From: CAIVPM01 sp049242865
Lineage (GTDB): Bacteria; Bacteroidota; Bacteroidia; Chitinophagales; Chitinophagaceae
Length of the DNA: 23,899 nt
Assembly (NCBI GenBank): GCA_049242865.1
Contig: JBMLOR010000180.1
Span: 1 to 23,899 of the forward strand
Direction of reading: 5' to 3'
Below the pieces are notes generated by a model. It saw only the letters and a list, made by a program, of their open reading frames with translations, was not told where the DNA came from and did no database searches. A program made the translations under genes and the position numbers. This document shows, in pieces, positions 22,789-23,899 of this stretch (the stretch's first letter is position 1; every line of letters starts with the position of its first letter).

Positions 22789-23899
22789 ATGGCAGTAAGC
22801 AACTATAACGAAGAAGATATTAAAAGCCTCGATTGGAAAGAACACATTCGTTTACGCCCAGGTATGTACATTGGTAAACTTAGCGATGGAAGTGCCCCAG
22901 ACGATGGCATTTATGTGTTGGTTAAAGAAGTTATGGATAACTGTATCGACGAGCATACTATGGGTTTTGGTAAACATATAGATTTATTGATTCAACAAAA
23001 AGTGGTTACTATAAGAGACTATGGACGTGGTATTCCATTAGGTAAAGTTGTTGATGTAGTAAGCAAAATTAATACAGGTGCTAAGTACGATAGTAAGGCT
23101 TTTCAAAAAAGTGTAGGCTTAAATGGTGTGGGTACTAAAGCTGTAAATGCATTAAGTAGTTTTTTTAAAGTAGAAAGTTTTAGAGACGGTAAAACCAAAG
23201 TTGCTGAGTTTAGTAAAGGTGAATTAATTAAAGAATATAAAGAAACTACAACAACCGAAGAAAATGGAACTCAAGTAACATTTACCCCAGACGAAACAAT
23301 TTTTACCAACTATAAATTTTTACATGAATATGTAGACAATCAAGTATGGAATTATTGCTATTTAAATGCAGGATTAGTAATTAATTTTAATAATAAAAGG
23401 TATGTAAGTAAAAACGGTTTGTTAGATTTACTTACACGAAAAACTAATGCTGATGAATTACGATATCCTATAATTCACCTAAAAGGCGAAGACATAGAAA
23501 TAGCTATTAGCCACAATAATGATTATGGCGAGGATATTTTTAGCTTTGTAAATGGACAATATACCACACAAGGAGGAACACACCAACAAGCATTTAGAGA
23601 AGGTTATGTAAAGGTTATAAGAGATTTTTATAAAAAAGATTACGATGTGGCCGATATACGCCAAAGTATTGTTGCAGCTGTAAGTGTACGTGTGCAAGAG
23701 CCAGTTTTTGAGAGCCAAACCAAAACAAAATTGGGCAGTAGTGTAGTGTATGATAAAGGCCCAAGCATGAAAAAATTTATCGAAGATTTTTTGGCTAAAG
23801 AATTGGATAATTACTTACACAGAAATCCTACCATTGCCGATGCATTAAAAAAGAGAATTGAACAAAGTGAAAAAGAACGAAAAGAGCTAAGTGGCATAC
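22789..23899 (+). CDS. parE: DNA topoisomerase IV subunit B (partial, 3' end beyond window)
   Basis: The first 370 codons of an ATPase subunit of a type IIA topoisomerase are read in frame to the window edge without a stop. The GHKL ATP site is intact: E47 and N51 in VKEVMDNCIDE, IRDYGRGIP (75-83), and SVGLNGVGTKAVNALSS (108-124). The transducer-domain QGGTHQQAFREG motif and the EPVFESQTKTKLGS segment follow. The start SLDWKEHIRLRPGMYIGKLSDGSAPDDGIYVL fits Bacteroidota ParE rather than GyrB. The protein decatenates daughter chromosomes with ParC, whose gene would be expected downstream. The start ATG at 22789 is the only one that keeps the family N-terminus. Confidence 0.93.
   Translation, partial: MAVSNYNEEDIKSLDWKEHIRLRPGMYIGKLSDGSAPDDGIYVLVKEVMDNCIDEHTMGFGKHIDLLIQQKVVTIRDYGRGIPLGKVVDVVSKINTGAKYDSKAFQKSVGLNGVGTKAVNALSSFFKVESFRDGKTKVAEFSKGELIKEYKETTTTEENGTQVTFTPDETIFTNYKFLHEYVDNQVWNYCYLNAGLVINFNNKRYVSKNGLLDLLTRKTNADELRYPIIHLKGEDIEIAISHNNDYGEDIFSFVNGQYTTQGGTHQQAFREGYVKVIRDFYKKDYDVADIRQSIVAAVSVRVQEPVFESQTKTKLGSSVVYDKGPSMKKFIEDFLAKELDNYLHRNPTIADALKKRIEQSEKERKELSGI

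Noticed and set aside
23479..23718. 79-codon ORF antisense to parE
   Set aside because: It lies entirely inside the conserved parE coding frame, which continues past it without a break.
1..23899. CRISPR arrays, tRNA/rRNA genes, insertion sequences, prophage or defence systems
   Set aside because: I saw no regularly spaced repeats, cloverleaf-like sequences, transposase motifs, or nuclease/helicase combinations in any gap or gene.

Overview
This window is AT-rich chromosomal DNA from a member of the Bacteroidota. I place it near the Chitinophagales or Sphingobacteriales by feel only, not by any computed phylogeny. The evidence is a DUF4295 (bL38-like) gene next to rpmG, a type IX secretion-like C-terminal domain, carboxypeptidase-regulatory-like domains followed by 'EVVV' linkers, promoter-like TAnnTTTG boxes, and the near absence of Shine-Dalgarno sequences. 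I see no tRNA or rRNA gene, no CRISPR array, no insertion sequence and no prophage. No stretch above about 270 bases lacks a gene.

Layout. 1-470: the end of a ribosomal protein cluster (rpmG, then DUF4295), closed by a clear terminator. 558-3930: a surface/envelope protein of mixed architecture, an Atg22/UMF1-type MFS transporter and a DUF445 membrane protein. 3927-6769: imidazolonepropionase (hutI), divergent from a multi-spanning GT22-type mannosyltransferase-like protein. 6900-9194: a YdeI/OmdA-domain protein, pyrB (pyrimidine synthesis) and coaD (coenzyme A synthesis). 9207-12191, minus strand: a polyprenyl-phosphate glycosyltransferase (GT2), an overlapping GT-C-like membrane protein and an AHSA1/SRPBCC protein. 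12275-14252: a kinase-less PASTA protein, a rhodanese and pdxJ (vitamin B6). 14257-17543, minus strand: rodA (cell-wall elongation) and a DUF4139 protein. 17629-18189: a histidine phosphatase of alpha-ribazole-phosphatase type. 18252-21355, minus strand: an uncharacterised exported protein, dinB and a COX15-type haem A synthase. 21448-23899: an MFS transporter, then the start of parE, which runs off the window.

Most of this is housekeeping or ordinary envelope biology, and I found no convincing new multi-gene system. The points most worth following are these: a protein with a cytosolic-looking Cys motif, an internal hydrophobic segment and a T9SS-like tail; an 'EVVV' receptor-linker motif recurring in three proteins that are not TonB receptors; a bacterial GT22-like protein whose promoter box lies inside a perfect inverted repeat; the GT2/GT-C gene pair; and tail-to-tail gene pairs with almost no DNA between them.
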